From Actinomycetota bacterium (GTDB lineage Bacteria; Actinomycetota; UBA4738; HRBIN12), in assembly GCA_040881665.1 (NCBI GenBank), contig JBBECT010000007.1:1-64000 (forward strand): DNA of 64,000 nucleotides, given 5' to 3'. Below the pieces are notes generated by a model that was not told the DNA's origin, did not search any database, and saw only the letters and a program-made list of their open reading frames with translations. A program made the position numbers and the translations under genes. Of the stretch, positions 1 through 8,723 are shown in pieces. How positions within the stretch are numbered: position 1 is the stretch's first letter; the number at the start of each line of letters is the position of its first letter.

Positions 1-283
1 GGCACGGTCCGGACCCGAGCGAGGCGCCCCCGTCCCGCGCGAGTCGGCGGACTGCGGGGCGAAGGCTCCGAACCCGCTTGTGGTTCTAGGCCACCGCCCA
101 TTGAGGGAGCAGGTTGAGCGGGCCCGACAATGTCTTAGCCACCAGGTCGCTCCCGCAAGTGAAGGGTGCGGTGTGCGCAGACCGTGGTGGTGTTACGGAC
201 AAGGTCGGCACGACGACGTTGGGCGTCGCCAATCGCACGCTTCGCGTGTCCGTCGTATCGGGCATCAAACCAAGTGACCTACT
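1..283. other. No recognisable gene
   Basis: All three forward frames are open for short distances from the left edge, and one ends at about position 90, so the tail of an upstream gene could be here. No frame has a recognisable motif, a ribosome binding site or a convincing composition. I see nothing that can be annotated in this stretch. Confidence 0.4.
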
Positions 284-520
284 TCAACCACCCGGTAGAG
301 GCGCCAGGGGTCGGGGACTCCCTTCAGTTCGTGCGTCGGCGAAGGTCAGACCGGAGCCGGCCACCAAGTCCTTCACTCTCTGCGAGACGCGCACCTCGGA
401 TGCGCCGGTCGCGGCGACCCGAGCTCCGATCAACACTGTGATGCCCCCGATCTTGCCATCGATCAGCTCGCAGTCGCCCGTGTGCACGCAGGCGCGGACT
501 CGATCCCGAGGTCGAGGAGC
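284..520 (-). pseudogene. Remnant of a class III adenylyl cyclase C-terminus
   Basis: Read on the minus strand, this piece matches the last quarter of the cyclase domain of the intact gene at 2129-3475. It contains HTGDCELIDGKIGG, IGARVAATGASEVRVS and VKDLVAGSGLTFADA, the same order and spacing as in that gene. The first part (LLDLGIES, before HTG) is in a different frame, and the end after FADA is frameshifted out of the expected HELKGVPD tail. No start codon, hydrolase domain or catalytic metal-binding half remains. It lies on the opposite strand from the other cyclase copies, so it is a broken, inverted fragment of the same gene family. The assignment rests on similarity visible inside this window. 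Confidence 0.8.
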
Positions 521-600
521 TCACGACCCGATGCCCCCGCCACGCGGGTGGGGTTTCGTAGTATCGCTGGAGTAGGGCCTGAGATGAGAGGGGTGGTGCT

Positions 601-1779
601 ATGCATTCCCGGGATCGGCCCGTGACGCGACTGTTGCTCGCGCATCAGACCGCGCAGCCGGATGCGCTTGTCGAAACTCTCGCTGCGGCAGTCGTCGGGA
701 TGGGCGGTCGCGACGTTGCGCTGTTTCTCATTGACTACGGGCACGTCTCCATGGCGCCACATCTCGCCGTCCCGAGGCCTGGGAGCGAGTCGGAGGTGGT
801 TTCGCTCGATGGGTCGATGGCTGGCCGTGCCTTCACGTCCTCGACGGTGGTGGCCGCCGAGTACGAGGACGGGTGGCACGTTTGGGTGCCAGTCACCGAG
901 CAATCGAACCGACTCGGCGTGCTAGCCATGACCCTGCCGCGATGGGACGACCAGATCGAGTTCCTGGTCACCGAGTTAGGCTTGGCGGCCGCTCCGTTGT
1001 TGTTGGCCAGCGCCCAGTACACCGATCTGACGCACCTGTTGCGCCGCCGCCGCGACATGGACTTGGCAGCCGAGATGCAGTGGTCGCTGCTACCGCCGTT
1101 GTCCTTCGCGGCCGCAGGGATGACCATCGCTGGGCTGCTCGAACCCGCCTATAACGTCGGCGGCGACTGTTTCGACTACGCCTTCAACGCGGGCATCCTC
1201 GACCTCGCTATTCTCGACACGGTCGGGCACGGCCTGAACAGCGCCGTTCTGGCCGCCCTCCTGGTCGGTGCGTACCGCCATAGCCGTCGTGCAGGAGACG
1301 ACCTCGCAAACCTGGCCACGCAGATAGATGCGGCGGCCGCCATCTTCCCGGCTCAGCCTGCATTCGCGACCGCGATCCTCGGTCGACTTGACACCACGCT
1401 CGGCACGTTCGACTGGATGAGCTGCGGGCATCCGCTGCCCATCCTTATACGCGATGGCGCGATCGTGTCCGAGCCGAGTGTGAGTCCGGGACTGCCCCTC
1501 GGGATGGGTGCCCTTGGTCCCGTCGTCGGGGACATCACTCGAGTCAACCTTCAGCCTGGAGACGGCGTACTGCTGTACACCGATGGCGTCACGGAGTGCC
1601 GCATGCCGGACGGCACGTTCTTCGGCGAGGATCGGCTACGAGACCTCTTCGCGCGCGAGCACGCCGCTGGCGCCTCACCACACGAAGTGGTTCGACGACT
1701 CACTCGCACCGCCATCGAACACTCCCAGGGCGACCTCCGCGACGACTCGACCATGCTCTATCTCCGCTGGGAAGGGTGA
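601..1779 (+). CDS. PP2C/SpoIIE-type serine phosphatase (RsbU-like)
   Basis: A 392-residue protein with an N-terminal sensory half (about residues 1-150, GAF-like length and pattern) and a C-terminal SpoIIE phosphatase domain (about 165-390). Diagnostic motifs are EMQWSLLPP at the domain start, GGDCFDYA and DTVGHGLNSA (metal-binding aspartates), CGHPLPILI, LYTDGVTE and the closing DDSTMLYLRW. Such enzymes dephosphorylate an STAS anti-anti-sigma protein in partner-switching pathways that free an alternative sigma factor. The start at 601 is preceded by GAGAGGGG. An STAS protein lies at 6946 and an HATPase protein at 7788, which would be plausible partners, although they are 5-7 kb away. The family call is secure; the partner is inference. 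Confidence 0.9.
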   Translation: MHSRDRPVTRLLLAHQTAQPDALVETLAAAVVGMGGRDVALFLIDYGHVSMAPHLAVPRPGSESEVVSLDGSMAGRAFTSSTVVAAEYEDGWHVWVPVTEQSNRLGVLAMTLPRWDDQIEFLVTELGLAAAPLLLASAQYTDLTHLLRRRRDMDLAAEMQWSLLPPLSFAAAGMTIAGLLEPAYNVGGDCFDYAFNAGILDLAILDTVGHGLNSAVLAALLVGAYRHSRRAGDDLANLATQIDAAAAIFPAQPAFATAILGRLDTTLGTFDWMSCGHPLPILIRDGAIVSEPSVSPGLPLGMGALGPVVGDITRVNLQPGDGVLLYTDGVTECRMPDGTFFGEDRLRDLFAREHAAGASPHEVVRRLTRTAIEHSQGDLRDDSTMLYLRWEG

Positions 1780-2064
1780 GGCGAGGAGCCAAGGGAGTGC
1801 CGACAGCGTGCCGCTCCGTTCGACAACGAGTCCTCCTCCCGAGCGGGCCAGTATCGCCCTCTGACGCTGACCGGCGCAACCGCCGAAGGTAGGCAGATGT
1901 CAAGGACTCAATCGAGACCGCGGTCAGCTCCGGGTGAGCCGCTCTTCGTGAGCACACGTGAGGACAGGAGAGCGGGTCGTGCACACGGACATGGCTTGCG
2001 ACCGGCGTCGAGTGCGAACGAGACTAGCCATGTGAAGAACCTCCGCGTGCGGCGAGCTTGGAAC

Positions 2065-2142
2065 GCCGGTGAGCACGAGCTGAAGGGTGTCCCCGACCGT
2101 TGGCCTCTCTACCGGATGGTGGGCCGAGATGGAGCGTCCTGA
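2065..2142 (+). pseudogene. 3' tail of a lost hydrolase-cyclase gene
   Basis: This stretch encodes AGEHELKGVPDRWPLYRMVG, which is nearly identical to the last residues of the intact cyclase at 2129-3475 (AGEHELKGVPDRWHLYRVVA). Nothing of the cyclase domain precedes it. The tail runs 14 bases into the start of the intact gene, just as that gene's end runs into the next one. It looks like the residue of an upstream tandem copy that was deleted by recombination. Confidence 0.75.
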
Positions 2143-3475
2143 GACGCGATACGCGAAGAACGACGGGGTCGCGCTCGCGTATCAGCTCGTCGGACGGGGC
2201 GAGTCGGTGCTCGCCTACGTTCCCGGCTTCGCTTCGAACCTGGAGCTGAACTGGGGGAACCCACGGTACGCGCGGTTCCTGAGCCGGCTCGCCTCGTTCT
2301 CGCGGCTCGTCGTCGTCGACCGGCGCGGAACTGGGCTCTCGGATCGCCTCTCCGCGAGCGAACTACCCCCGATCGAGGTGCTCGTCGCCGACCTCCGCGC
2401 GGTCCTCGACGACGCGGGCATCGAGCGAGCGGCGCTCTTCGGCTTCGCCGACGGCGCCGACCTCTGCGCCTTGTTCGCCGCGTCGCATCCCGATCGGGCG
2501 TCGGCGCTGATCCTCTACGGAGCCTCGGCTGTGGGCACCCGTACCCCCGATGAACCGTGGGCATGGAGCTCGGACGATTGGCAGCGATACCTTCACGAGC
2601 TGGGCGAGAGCTGGGGGCACCGGGACTACATCGAATCGGTACTGCGATGGGCCGCCCCGAGCGCTTACGACGACCCGCATGTCCGGGAATGGTTCGTGAC
2701 CTACCAACGGCTCGCCGCGAGTCCTTCCGCGGTCGTGGCGATCGAGTCGATCTGGCGTGACATCGACATGCGCGCGGTGCTGCCCTCCATCGCCGTCCCC
2801 ACCCTGGTGCTGCACCGCACAGGCGACGCGATCGAATCTGTCGACGCCGGACGAAGCCTGAGCACGCGGATCCCGGGTGCGTCGTTCGTGGAGCTCAGCG
2901 GCGATGATCACCTTCCGTGGGCAGGTGATCAGGATGCCCTGCTCGACGAGGTAGAGGAGTTCCTGACGGGAACCCGACGAGGACCGGATCCCGATCGAGC
3001 GCTGGCGACGGTGCTCTTCACCGACATCGTCGGTTCAACCGCCCGCGCGGCAGAGCTTGGCGACGCACGATGGCGGAACGTCCTCGAAGATCACTACGCG
3101 CTCGTGAGAACGGAGCTCGCTCGACACCGCGGCGTTGAGATCGGCACCGCCGGAGACGGCTTCTTCGCGACCTTCGACGGCCCGGCTCGCGCCGTGCGCT
3201 GCGCGCTGAGCATCGCGTCGTCCAGCAGCCGGCTCGACCTCGAGATCCGGGCCGGAGTCCACACGGGGGAATGCGATCTGATCGACGGGAAGATCGGCGG
3301 CATCGGGGTGGCCATCGGCGCGCGGATCGGCGCGCTCGCGGGTCCATCAGAAGTGTTCGTGTCATCGACCGTGAAAGACCTCACGGCCGGTTCCGGACTC
3401 GTGTTCGAGGACGCCGGCGAGCACGAGCTGAAGGGCGTTCCCGATCGCTGGCACCTTTACCGGGTAGTCGCGTGA
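2129..3475 (+). CDS. Alpha/beta-hydrolase fused to class III adenylyl/guanylyl cyclase
   Basis: A 448-residue two-domain protein. Residues about 1-285 are an alpha/beta hydrolase: VDRRGTGLSDR, then FGFADGADLCALFAASHPDR, where the usual nucleophile elbow GxSxG reads GFADG, so the serine is absent and hydrolase activity is doubtful. Residues about 295-448 are a class III nucleotide cyclase: LATVLFTDIVGSTARAAELG carries the first metal aspartate, GDGFFATFDGP the second, and IRAGVHTGE follows. The ATG at 2129 begins MERPETRY, parallel to the next gene's MDIPETRY. The stop overlaps the next start (TGATG). Such fusions are common in Actinomycetota and probably use the dead hydrolase as a ligand sensor that drives cyclic-nucleotide synthesis. 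Confidence 0.9.
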   Translation: MERPETRYAKNDGVALAYQLVGRGESVLAYVPGFASNLELNWGNPRYARFLSRLASFSRLVVVDRRGTGLSDRLSASELPPIEVLVADLRAVLDDAGIERAALFGFADGADLCALFAASHPDRASALILYGASAVGTRTPDEPWAWSSDDWQRYLHELGESWGHRDYIESVLRWAAPSAYDDPHVREWFVTYQRLAASPSAVVAIESIWRDIDMRAVLPSIAVPTLVLHRTGDAIESVDAGRSLSTRIPGASFVELSGDDHLPWAGDQDALLDEVEEFLTGTRRGPDPDRALATVLFTDIVGSTARAAELGDARWRNVLEDHYALVRTELARHRGVEIGTAGDGFFATFDGPARAVRCALSIASSSSRLDLEIRAGVHTGECDLIDGKIGGIGVAIGARIGALAGPSEVFVSSTVKDLTAGSGLVFEDAGEHELKGVPDRWHLYRVVA

Positions 3476-4804
3476 TGGATATCCCCGAGACCCGGTACAC
3501 CCGGGCGCCTGACGGAGCCTTCATCGCGTTCCAGGTGTTCGGCTCCGGCGCGATCGACGTGCTGCTGATTCCGGGGCTCTTCACGAACCTCGACGAGAAC
3601 TGGCGAATCCCCGAAATCGCCGACACGCACCGGCGCATCGGATCCTTCGCCCGGGTGATCGCAATGGATCGTCGCGGCATGGGTCTGTCCGACCGCATGT
3701 CGCCCGACGACGGGACGCCGCTCGAGACCCACGTGGACGACGTGGTCGCGGTGCTCGACGCCGTTGGCGCTCGCGACGTCTGCATCGTCAGCAGCGAGTC
3801 CGGAGCGCCGATCCTCGCCTTGCTCTTCGCCGCCGCGCACCCGGATCGGGTGCGCGGCCTTGCCCTCTACACCCCGATCCCGAGCAGCCCACTCGTCGCG
3901 CTCGGGATCGATCCCCGCGAGGAGATGGTTGCGTGGGGCAGCGAGGCGTTCGCTCGCAGGGATCTGGAGGCGGCCGCGCCGACCGTGGCGGGGGATCCGG
4001 CCGCGATCCGGTCGTGGGCCTCGTATCTCCGCGCGGCCGCGAGCCCGGGTTCCGCGTTCGCGATGCACGAACAATGGTGGGAGACGGACGTCCGCGGGGT
4101 CCTGCCGACGTGCGGTCCCCCACCCTGATCCTCACCCGCCCGGCGCGGCGCACGTCGAGCTCGCCGCCGGGTTCATCGAAACGCTCCGTGGGGCGATCCC
4201 CGACACGACCCTGGTCGAGCTGCCCGGCCGCGACCTGCCGTACTGGATCGGCGAGGCGGGAGCGTTCGTAGCCGAGATCGAGGAATTCTTCACCGGGACC
4301 CGATCGGCGCCCGACGACACGGACCGGGTCCTCGCGACGGTGCTCTTCACAGACATCGTGGACTCGACGTCGCACGCGGCAGGTCTCGGCGACGCCGCGT
4401 GGCAGGCGACCCGTTCGAGGCACGACGCCGTGGTGCGGGCCGCGCTCGCGCGGCACCGGGGGGAGGAGATCAAGACGATGGGCGACGGGTTCCTCGCGAC
4501 GTTCTCGGGACCGGCGCGCGGAGTCCGGGCCGCGCTGGAGATCGCGACGTCGGTGCGCGATCTCGGGCTGCAGATCCGCGCCGGGCTGCACACGGGCGAG
4601 ATCACGTTCGAGGGGTCCGACGTCTCGGGGATCGCGGTGGCGATCGGCGCGCGGATCGGCGCGGCCGCGGGACCATCCGAGGTGCTCGTTTCCTCGACCG
4701 TGAAGGATCTCGTTGCAGGGAGCGGCCTCACGTTCGCCGATGCGGGCGTGCACGAGCTGAAGGGCGTGCCTGACACGTGGCGGCTGTATCGAGTGATCAC
4801 ATGA
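3475..4804 (+). pseudogene. Second hydrolase-cyclase fusion, broken by two frameshifts
   Basis: A paralogue of the gene just upstream, starting with ATG inside the upstream stop. The hydrolase half reads in one frame through HEQWWETDVRGVLPT (about 4110). The sequence VRSPTLILTRP then continues in a second frame, and from about 4142 GAAHVELAAGFIETL and the whole cyclase domain read in a third. Each step fits loss of a single G. The cyclase domain itself is intact in outline (LATVLFTDIVDSTSHA, MGDGFLATFSGP, IRAGLHTGEI, HELKGVPDTWRLYRV). The elbow of the hydrolase reads VSSESGAP. It could be a true pseudogene, or two assembly errors in GC runs; raw reads would decide. Confidence 0.85.
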
Positions 4805-4822
4805 CGGGGCAGGAGCCCAGCC

Positions 4823-4880
4823 GTGCCGAACCGTGCCCCGGAGACGTGGCGGCTGTATCGGGTGAAGGGCCATGACGGCA
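4823..4880 (+). pseudogene. Another cyclase 3' tail
   Basis: Immediately after the broken cyclase, PETWRLYRVKG repeats the final residues of that gene (PDTWRLYRVIT) with matching DNA (gacgtggcggctgtatcg occurs in both). No other cyclase sequence accompanies it. It marks the position of a further tandem copy that has been lost. Confidence 0.65.
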
Positions 4881-5190
4881 GGCCGAGCGGATCCTGGTCG
4901 CTCTCTCTCCCTAAGTCCGACCGTCGCCGGGTCCATAAGCTACTAGTGCTCCGCAGACCTGGCGTCGTCCCGGATGACGTCTGGGTAACACACCTGAGAA
5001 GGACTCTTTGCAGCATGACCGAGGTGACGAGCAACGGACGTCCCAGCCAACTCTGTTGACCACATCATCCCTCGAGCCGATGGAGGCACTGACGACTGGG
5101 AATCTGCAGCCCCTGTGTTCCGGCTATGCGGGCGGCCACGCTCGCAAGAACGCACGAGAGGGAGCGCGAAACTAGCGCAACCCAGGGACG
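4881..5190. other. Intergenic stretch with no supported gene
   Basis: Short open frames only, with no motif and no ribosome binding site placed in front of a plausible start. I see no RNA-like structure that I could support by eye. Confidence 0.4.
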
Positions 5191-5457
5191 CTAGCTCTCC
5201 TCACCGATGGGCCATACCGTTCCGCAGCCGCTACACCGGACGAACGAAGGATCCCCGGTCAAGGGGTCGGTGTGCACCTCGAGACCGTGTCGGTGAGGTT
5301 CCTCCTTGACCCAGGGTTGACCCCATCGCGGAACCCTCTTACCCCTGCTCTCCTCAAGGCGGTGCTGCGCACATAGGTCTACGGCAGGGTGCTCGTTTCG
5401 AGACACTAGGACGTGGCACTGATGCCAGGCGTTGGCATCAGATCGGGAACGACACAT
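5191..5457 (-). CDS. Small hypothetical protein with a C-terminal zinc-ribbon-like CxxC
   Basis: A possible 88-residue product whose last third reads HTDPLTGDPSFVRCSGCGTVWPIGEE, that is, a CSGC knuckle in a context typical of short zinc ribbons; an upstream CAQH could supply further ligands. The reading frame stays open further upstream (to about 5700), so the start is uncertain; the one given begins MCRSRSDANAWH. The composition is less typical of the neighbourhood than that of firm genes, and I see no strong ribosome binding site. I regard it as plausible but unproven. Confidence 0.35.
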   Translation of the reverse strand: MCRSRSDANAWHQCHVLVSRNEHPAVDLCAQHRLEESRGKRVPRWGQPWVKEEPHRHGLEVHTDPLTGDPSFVRCSGCGTVWPIGEES

Positions 5458-5669
5458 TGCCCTGCACCGTCGCCGATCCTCGCTCATTTGGAGCCCAGAG
5501 TGCCCGATCGCGTGCGTGCCCAAACGTGCAGCACCGTACGCCTTTCCGGATGTTTGGTCGCTCATCGTGGTGGGTAGTGCATGCTCGATCGGGAGGGCAG
5601 TTGACCTGTGGAGGGCGAAGGCCATCAGTCCCCCCATACTCGGGCCTTCGCCCCCCGAGGGAGCGAGTG

Positions 5670-5948
5670 ATGATCGGACACGTCGTCTCGGCGACCACAC
5701 ACCGGCTCGTTGCGGTGTTCACGCTTGTGCGTGCACTCAGGGAGGAGTGCGTCGCGCAGCTCGAAGCGGAGTTCGGTGACAGCTTGACTCTCTCAGCCTC
5801 CACCATGACGATCCGCTGTGACATCAGGGCACCGGATCGCGACGGTGCCACATCGGAGGGTCTTACCCGAATCTACCAAGCCTTCGATCAAGCTGAGCTC
5901 ATGACCGATACCTATCGGATGGACAGTCTCTCGGTCGAAAGGCTGTAG
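5670..5948 (+). CDS. Small hypothetical protein (92 aa)
   Basis: Begins MIGHVVSATTHRL, with GAGGGAG about seven bases upstream of the ATG; a GTG one codon earlier is an alternative. The product is a soluble, acidic, mixed helix/strand protein (ALREECVAQLEAEFGDSL, then TMTIRCDIRAP). I do not recognise a family. It sits between cyclase remnants and the partner-switching genes, with the same codon use as firm genes nearby, which supports it being real. Confidence 0.5.
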   Translation: MIGHVVSATTHRLVAVFTLVRALREECVAQLEAEFGDSLTLSASTMTIRCDIRAPDRDGATSEGLTRIYQAFDQAELMTDTYRMDSLSVERL

Positions 5949-5995
5949 GAGTCCGCAGGAGTTTCGCTCACCGTTCGATAGGGAATCAGCCCAAC

Positions 5996-6259
5996 ATGGA
6001 CGGCGGAGTGCGGCTGCGAGTACGATTCCATGTGAGCCGCGAGTTGGCGCCCGGCGAGTGGGTCGCCCTGCGATCAGACCGAGCGATCTGCTGGAGCTGC
6101 GACCACCCTATGGTGCTCGAGGCAGAGGTGGAGATCGCGGACAGCCCATCGGCGCAGGTAGCAGCTGTCTGTCGCATGTACAAGCTCTTGGAGGCCACCG
6201 GACTCAGCGGATCTGAGTACGGCCCAGAAGCGCTGATCCTCGGCGAGGCCGCGGCATAA
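5996..6259 (+). CDS. Small hypothetical protein (87 aa)
   Basis: Predicted product MDGGVRLRVRFHVSRELA..., with a regular amphipathic pattern and a CWSC pair in the middle. There is no clear ribosome binding site before the ATG. No family recognised. It follows the 5670-5948 gene by 47 bases on the same strand and could be co-transcribed. Confidence is limited because the case rests on composition alone. Confidence 0.4.
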   Translation: MDGGVRLRVRFHVSRELAPGEWVALRSDRAICWSCDHPMVLEAEVEIADSPSAQVAAVCRMYKLLEATGLSGSEYGPEALILGEAAA

Positions 6260-6758
6260 GATCCCTCCGTTAGCACCGAACACCTCAGAGCTAGCTGAAC
6301 GAGTCTGGCGTTACCCGGCCGTCGTCCACGAGTAGGACTACCTAGCTGCAGCAAGCGGGCGCTAGCCGGTCTCCGGCAACCATCGACAGGCTTCCTCACC
6401 GAGATTCAAGGTGAGCGTCGCCTCTCCACCTTCCGCTAGGTCTCGAATCAGGGAAAGAACGCCGGAGGGCAGGACGCACATCCACGTTCCTACCCCCCAC
6501 TCCCTGGATGCGCAACCTCCCCGTGGTCGAGTGTTCAATCGCGCGTCCTTACAACGGAGGACATCCGCTGCCTTCCACCGCGATTTCGCTTCCAGGTGCT
6601 CCTAAGGGATGGCGTGGGGCTACCCAATCGTGGGCTGGGCTCGTTGAGGCACGTGCTGTGGGCTGCTTCCCGACCCACCTCCTGTCGGGGGGCGAGATTC
6701 CTACCCGGTGAGGGATGTGGGATGTTTCGCCGCCCACGCGGCTGGCTATATTCCTTGC
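6260..6758. other. Intergenic region, no supported gene
   Basis: About 500 bases without a convincing frame on either strand. The last part, just before 6759, holds a ctatatt stretch that could serve as a -10 element for the short frame that follows. Nothing else stands out. Confidence 0.4.
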
Positions 6759-6851
6759 ATGCTGCTCCGCTGGATCGGACGCCTGTTCCTCACCGCTATC
6801 GTCGCGCGTCTGGTGAAGCGATTCCTGGAACGGCGGACCGCCCGCGCCTGA
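6759..6851 (+). CDS. Putative 30-residue cationic membrane peptide
   Basis: A 31-codon frame encodes MLLRWIGRLFLTAIVARLVK followed by RFLERRTARA. It has a hydrophobic stretch of about 12-15 residues bounded by arginine and lysine, as in many tiny membrane peptides. An A-T-rich element (ctatatt) lies about ten bases upstream, which would suit a leaderless or short-leader transcript. It is too short to be judged by composition and has no recognisable family, so it is a candidate only. Confidence 0.35.
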   Translation: MLLRWIGRLFLTAIVARLVKRFLERRTARA

Positions 6852-6945
6852 AGCCGAGTCTGAAATCCTCCCTCGGCGCCGCCACTTGGAAGCGCCCGTG
6901 CTCCCGGAGTCCCGTTATCCCGCGCTATTGCTATCGGAGGGTTTC

Positions 6946-7425
6946 ATGAAAAGACTTCAGGACCCGGGCGGATCGCCCACTCTCACGTCCTTACGGAAAC
7001 CCGGCGGTGCGCCTGCCGAACTCTCCGACTCCTACAGAGTTCCAGCTTCCCGCGTTCAGGTCGAATCGCGCAGCGGCGCGATCCGCGTCAGCTTCCACGG
7101 CGAGTTGGACCTGGCATCGGCTCCGCTGATCAAGGAGGCGTTGCCTCGCGGTGCTGGATGCGGAGGCTGGGTCCTATTGGACGTTGACGGAATGTCGTTC
7201 ATGGACTGCACGGGTCTGCTTTCGATCTTGGAACTTGCCAGCGATGTGCGCGCGTCCGGAGGTGTCTTCGCCATCGCCAACTGCCCCCCGCAGGCCCGCC
7301 GCGTGTTCCAGCTGACCGAGCAGGAGGAGTTGTTGGATACGGACCTCCTGGCGCAGGTCCTCGCACACGCAGGGGACGCAAGTAATGGCAATCGTCAGGT
7401 CGAAGGAGCTGAGCAAGCACCGTGA
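6946..7425 (+). CDS. STAS-domain anti-anti-sigma factor
   Basis: A 159-residue protein. After a low-complexity N-terminus (about 1-45) comes an STAS domain: IRVSFHGELDLASAPLIKEAL, then the phosphorylation loop DVDGMSFMDCTGLLSI. In this loop the conserved DSSG serine region reads MDCTG, so the phosphorylated residue would be the threonine. The chosen ATG at 6946 has CGGAGGG about seven bases upstream. In partner switching the unphosphorylated STAS protein binds an HATPase anti-sigma factor and releases the sigma factor; the SpoIIE phosphatase at 601 and the MEDS-HATPase at 7788 are plausible partners. Its stop overlaps the next gene's GTG. Confidence 0.88.
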   Translation: MKRLQDPGGSPTLTSLRKPGGAPAELSDSYRVPASRVQVESRSGAIRVSFHGELDLASAPLIKEALPRGAGCGGWVLLDVDGMSFMDCTGLLSILELASDVRASGGVFAIANCPPQARRVFQLTEQEELLDTDLLAQVLAHAGDASNGNRQVEGAEQAP

Positions 7426-7760
7426 GTGATTGGCAACGGGCCGGGGTCCTCAATGGGGTTCGATCTCGCGATCGGAACGAGCGGATCCGAGAATTGAATG
7501 ACAGCCTCGGCGAGGTTCACGACAGTGACCTGTACCTCTGTGAATGCAGTGACCCTCTCTGCGCTAGCACCGTGCGACTCACTCGCAGGGAGTACGACGC
7601 CGTCCGCTCTGATGGCCGGACGTTCGCACTGAAGCCCGATCACGAGGATCCAGAGTTCGACATCCTCACCTCGGAACGGGTCCGCTACTCGGTGGTAACC
7701 ACGCTCCCCGGGACTCCGACCGAAATCGCACGCCGCTGGGACCCACGAGACGCCAACTGA
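7422..7760 (+). CDS. Small conserved actinobacterial protein of unknown function (112 aa)
   Basis: Starts with GTG overlapping the STAS stop by four bases (GTGA), so translation is probably coupled. The centre reads LYLCECSDPLCASTVRLTRREYDAVR and then a histidine, as in a family of short actinobacterial proteins with a CxCxxxxC-type cluster next to a 'T..EY..vR.dg..F.v.p.H' motif. The cysteines could bind a metal. Function is unknown. The coupling to an STAS gene suggests a role in the same stress circuit. Confidence 0.7.
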   Translation: MSDWQRAGVLNGVRSRDRNERIRELNDSLGEVHDSDLYLCECSDPLCASTVRLTRREYDAVRSDGRTFALKPDHEDPEFDILTSERVRYSVVTTLPGTPTEIARRWDPRDAN

Positions 7761-7787
7761 CCACGACTTGCAAGAGCGTTCCCGCGA

Positions 7788-8717
7788 CTATCGGTAACGC
7801 ATCTGCAGGCGCACAACAGTTCCGGTCTCGAACGAGCGAACCTGCACGAGATCGCAGACCTGGTTCGCGATCCATATCCCGTAGCCCGACACGCTCTCGG
7901 ATCCAGGGCGGTGTCGGCCGGCCAGCGGATCGTCGATCCGTCCGCGGTCCTGGATCTCGCAGTACAACGCGTCAGCCTGCTCCCAAACCGTGAGGGTGCC
8001 GCCCCCACCGCCGTACCGAACGCTGTTCGTCGCGATCTCGTTCGCCGCGAGAACGAGGTCGCTTCGGCGAGATCCATCCAGTCCTGCCGCGGCGGCTCGC
8101 CGATGGATGAACGCCCGCAAGTCATGCAGATCGGCCTCCCCGAACCGCAACCCATAAGGCGTGACGACCGGATCTGGGAGAGGTTCATCGAAGGGTCGTG
8201 CGATCTCGGCCAGCTCACGAGCGGTCGAGCTGGGCCGTCTACCTGCCCGATCCCACTCGAACGGGTGGTTCCGGCGCGCCTCGTCGAGCACGGAGAGCTC
8301 GAGCGTCGCGGTATCGTACGGGCACGCGAGCCACAACGCAGCCCCGTCGGCGAACGCTAGATTGAGCAACGCCTCGTGGCGAGCGCACTCGGTCAGCTCG
8401 GCCGCCGAGCGGCCAGCCCAGATGGGCTCTCCGATCCCTCGCAGGCGGCGACCCAACCCCGCGTGCCGATCAACGAACTCTCGCCAGGCGGGGATGATCC
8501 GCGCCGGATTCTGTCCGACCCCAGCCATGTCCTCGAAGTAGACGTCGTCGGCGTCCGGCCCCAGGTCGGAACGCAGCATGTCGATCTTCGGTGCACCGAC
8601 GACCACGAGCACCGGCTCGTCCGCATGCACCCCGTCGCGGATGAACGGGCCGGTGCGCGCCACGAAGTCGTCCGTGCCTGTGTAGAAGAGCGCCTCGTGG
8701 CGGAAGGATTCAGTCAT
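7788..8717 (-). CDS. MEDS-domain sensor with HATPase (anti-sigma factor-like kinase)
   Basis: A 309-residue protein with two domains. Residues about 5-165 form an MEDS (MEthanogen/methylotroph, DcmR Sensory) domain: FRHEALFYTGTDDFV, then FIRDGVHADEPVLVVV and the distal EALLNLAFADGAALWLACPYD. Residues about 205-305 form an RsbW-like HATPase: DLVLAANEIATNSVRYGGG (N box) and SGYGIWIANQVCDLV (G box). Such proteins are anti-sigma factors or light/volatile-signal sensors that phosphorylate STAS proteins. It is convergent with the STAS gene and separated by only 27 bases. ATG at 8717 is preferred over a TTG two codons earlier. Confidence 0.88.
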   Translation of the reverse strand: MTESFRHEALFYTGTDDFVARTGPFIRDGVHADEPVLVVVGAPKIDMLRSDLGPDADDVYFEDMAGVGQNPARIIPAWREFVDRHAGLGRRLRGIGEPIWAGRSAAELTECARHEALLNLAFADGAALWLACPYDTATLELSVLDEARRNHPFEWDRAGRRPSSTARELAEIARPFDEPLPDPVVTPYGLRFGEADLHDLRAFIHRRAAAAGLDGSRRSDLVLAANEIATNSVRYGGGGGTLTVWEQADALYCEIQDRGRIDDPLAGRHRPGSESVSGYGIWIANQVCDLVQVRSFETGTVVRLQMRYR

Positions 8718-8723
8718 TGGCAA

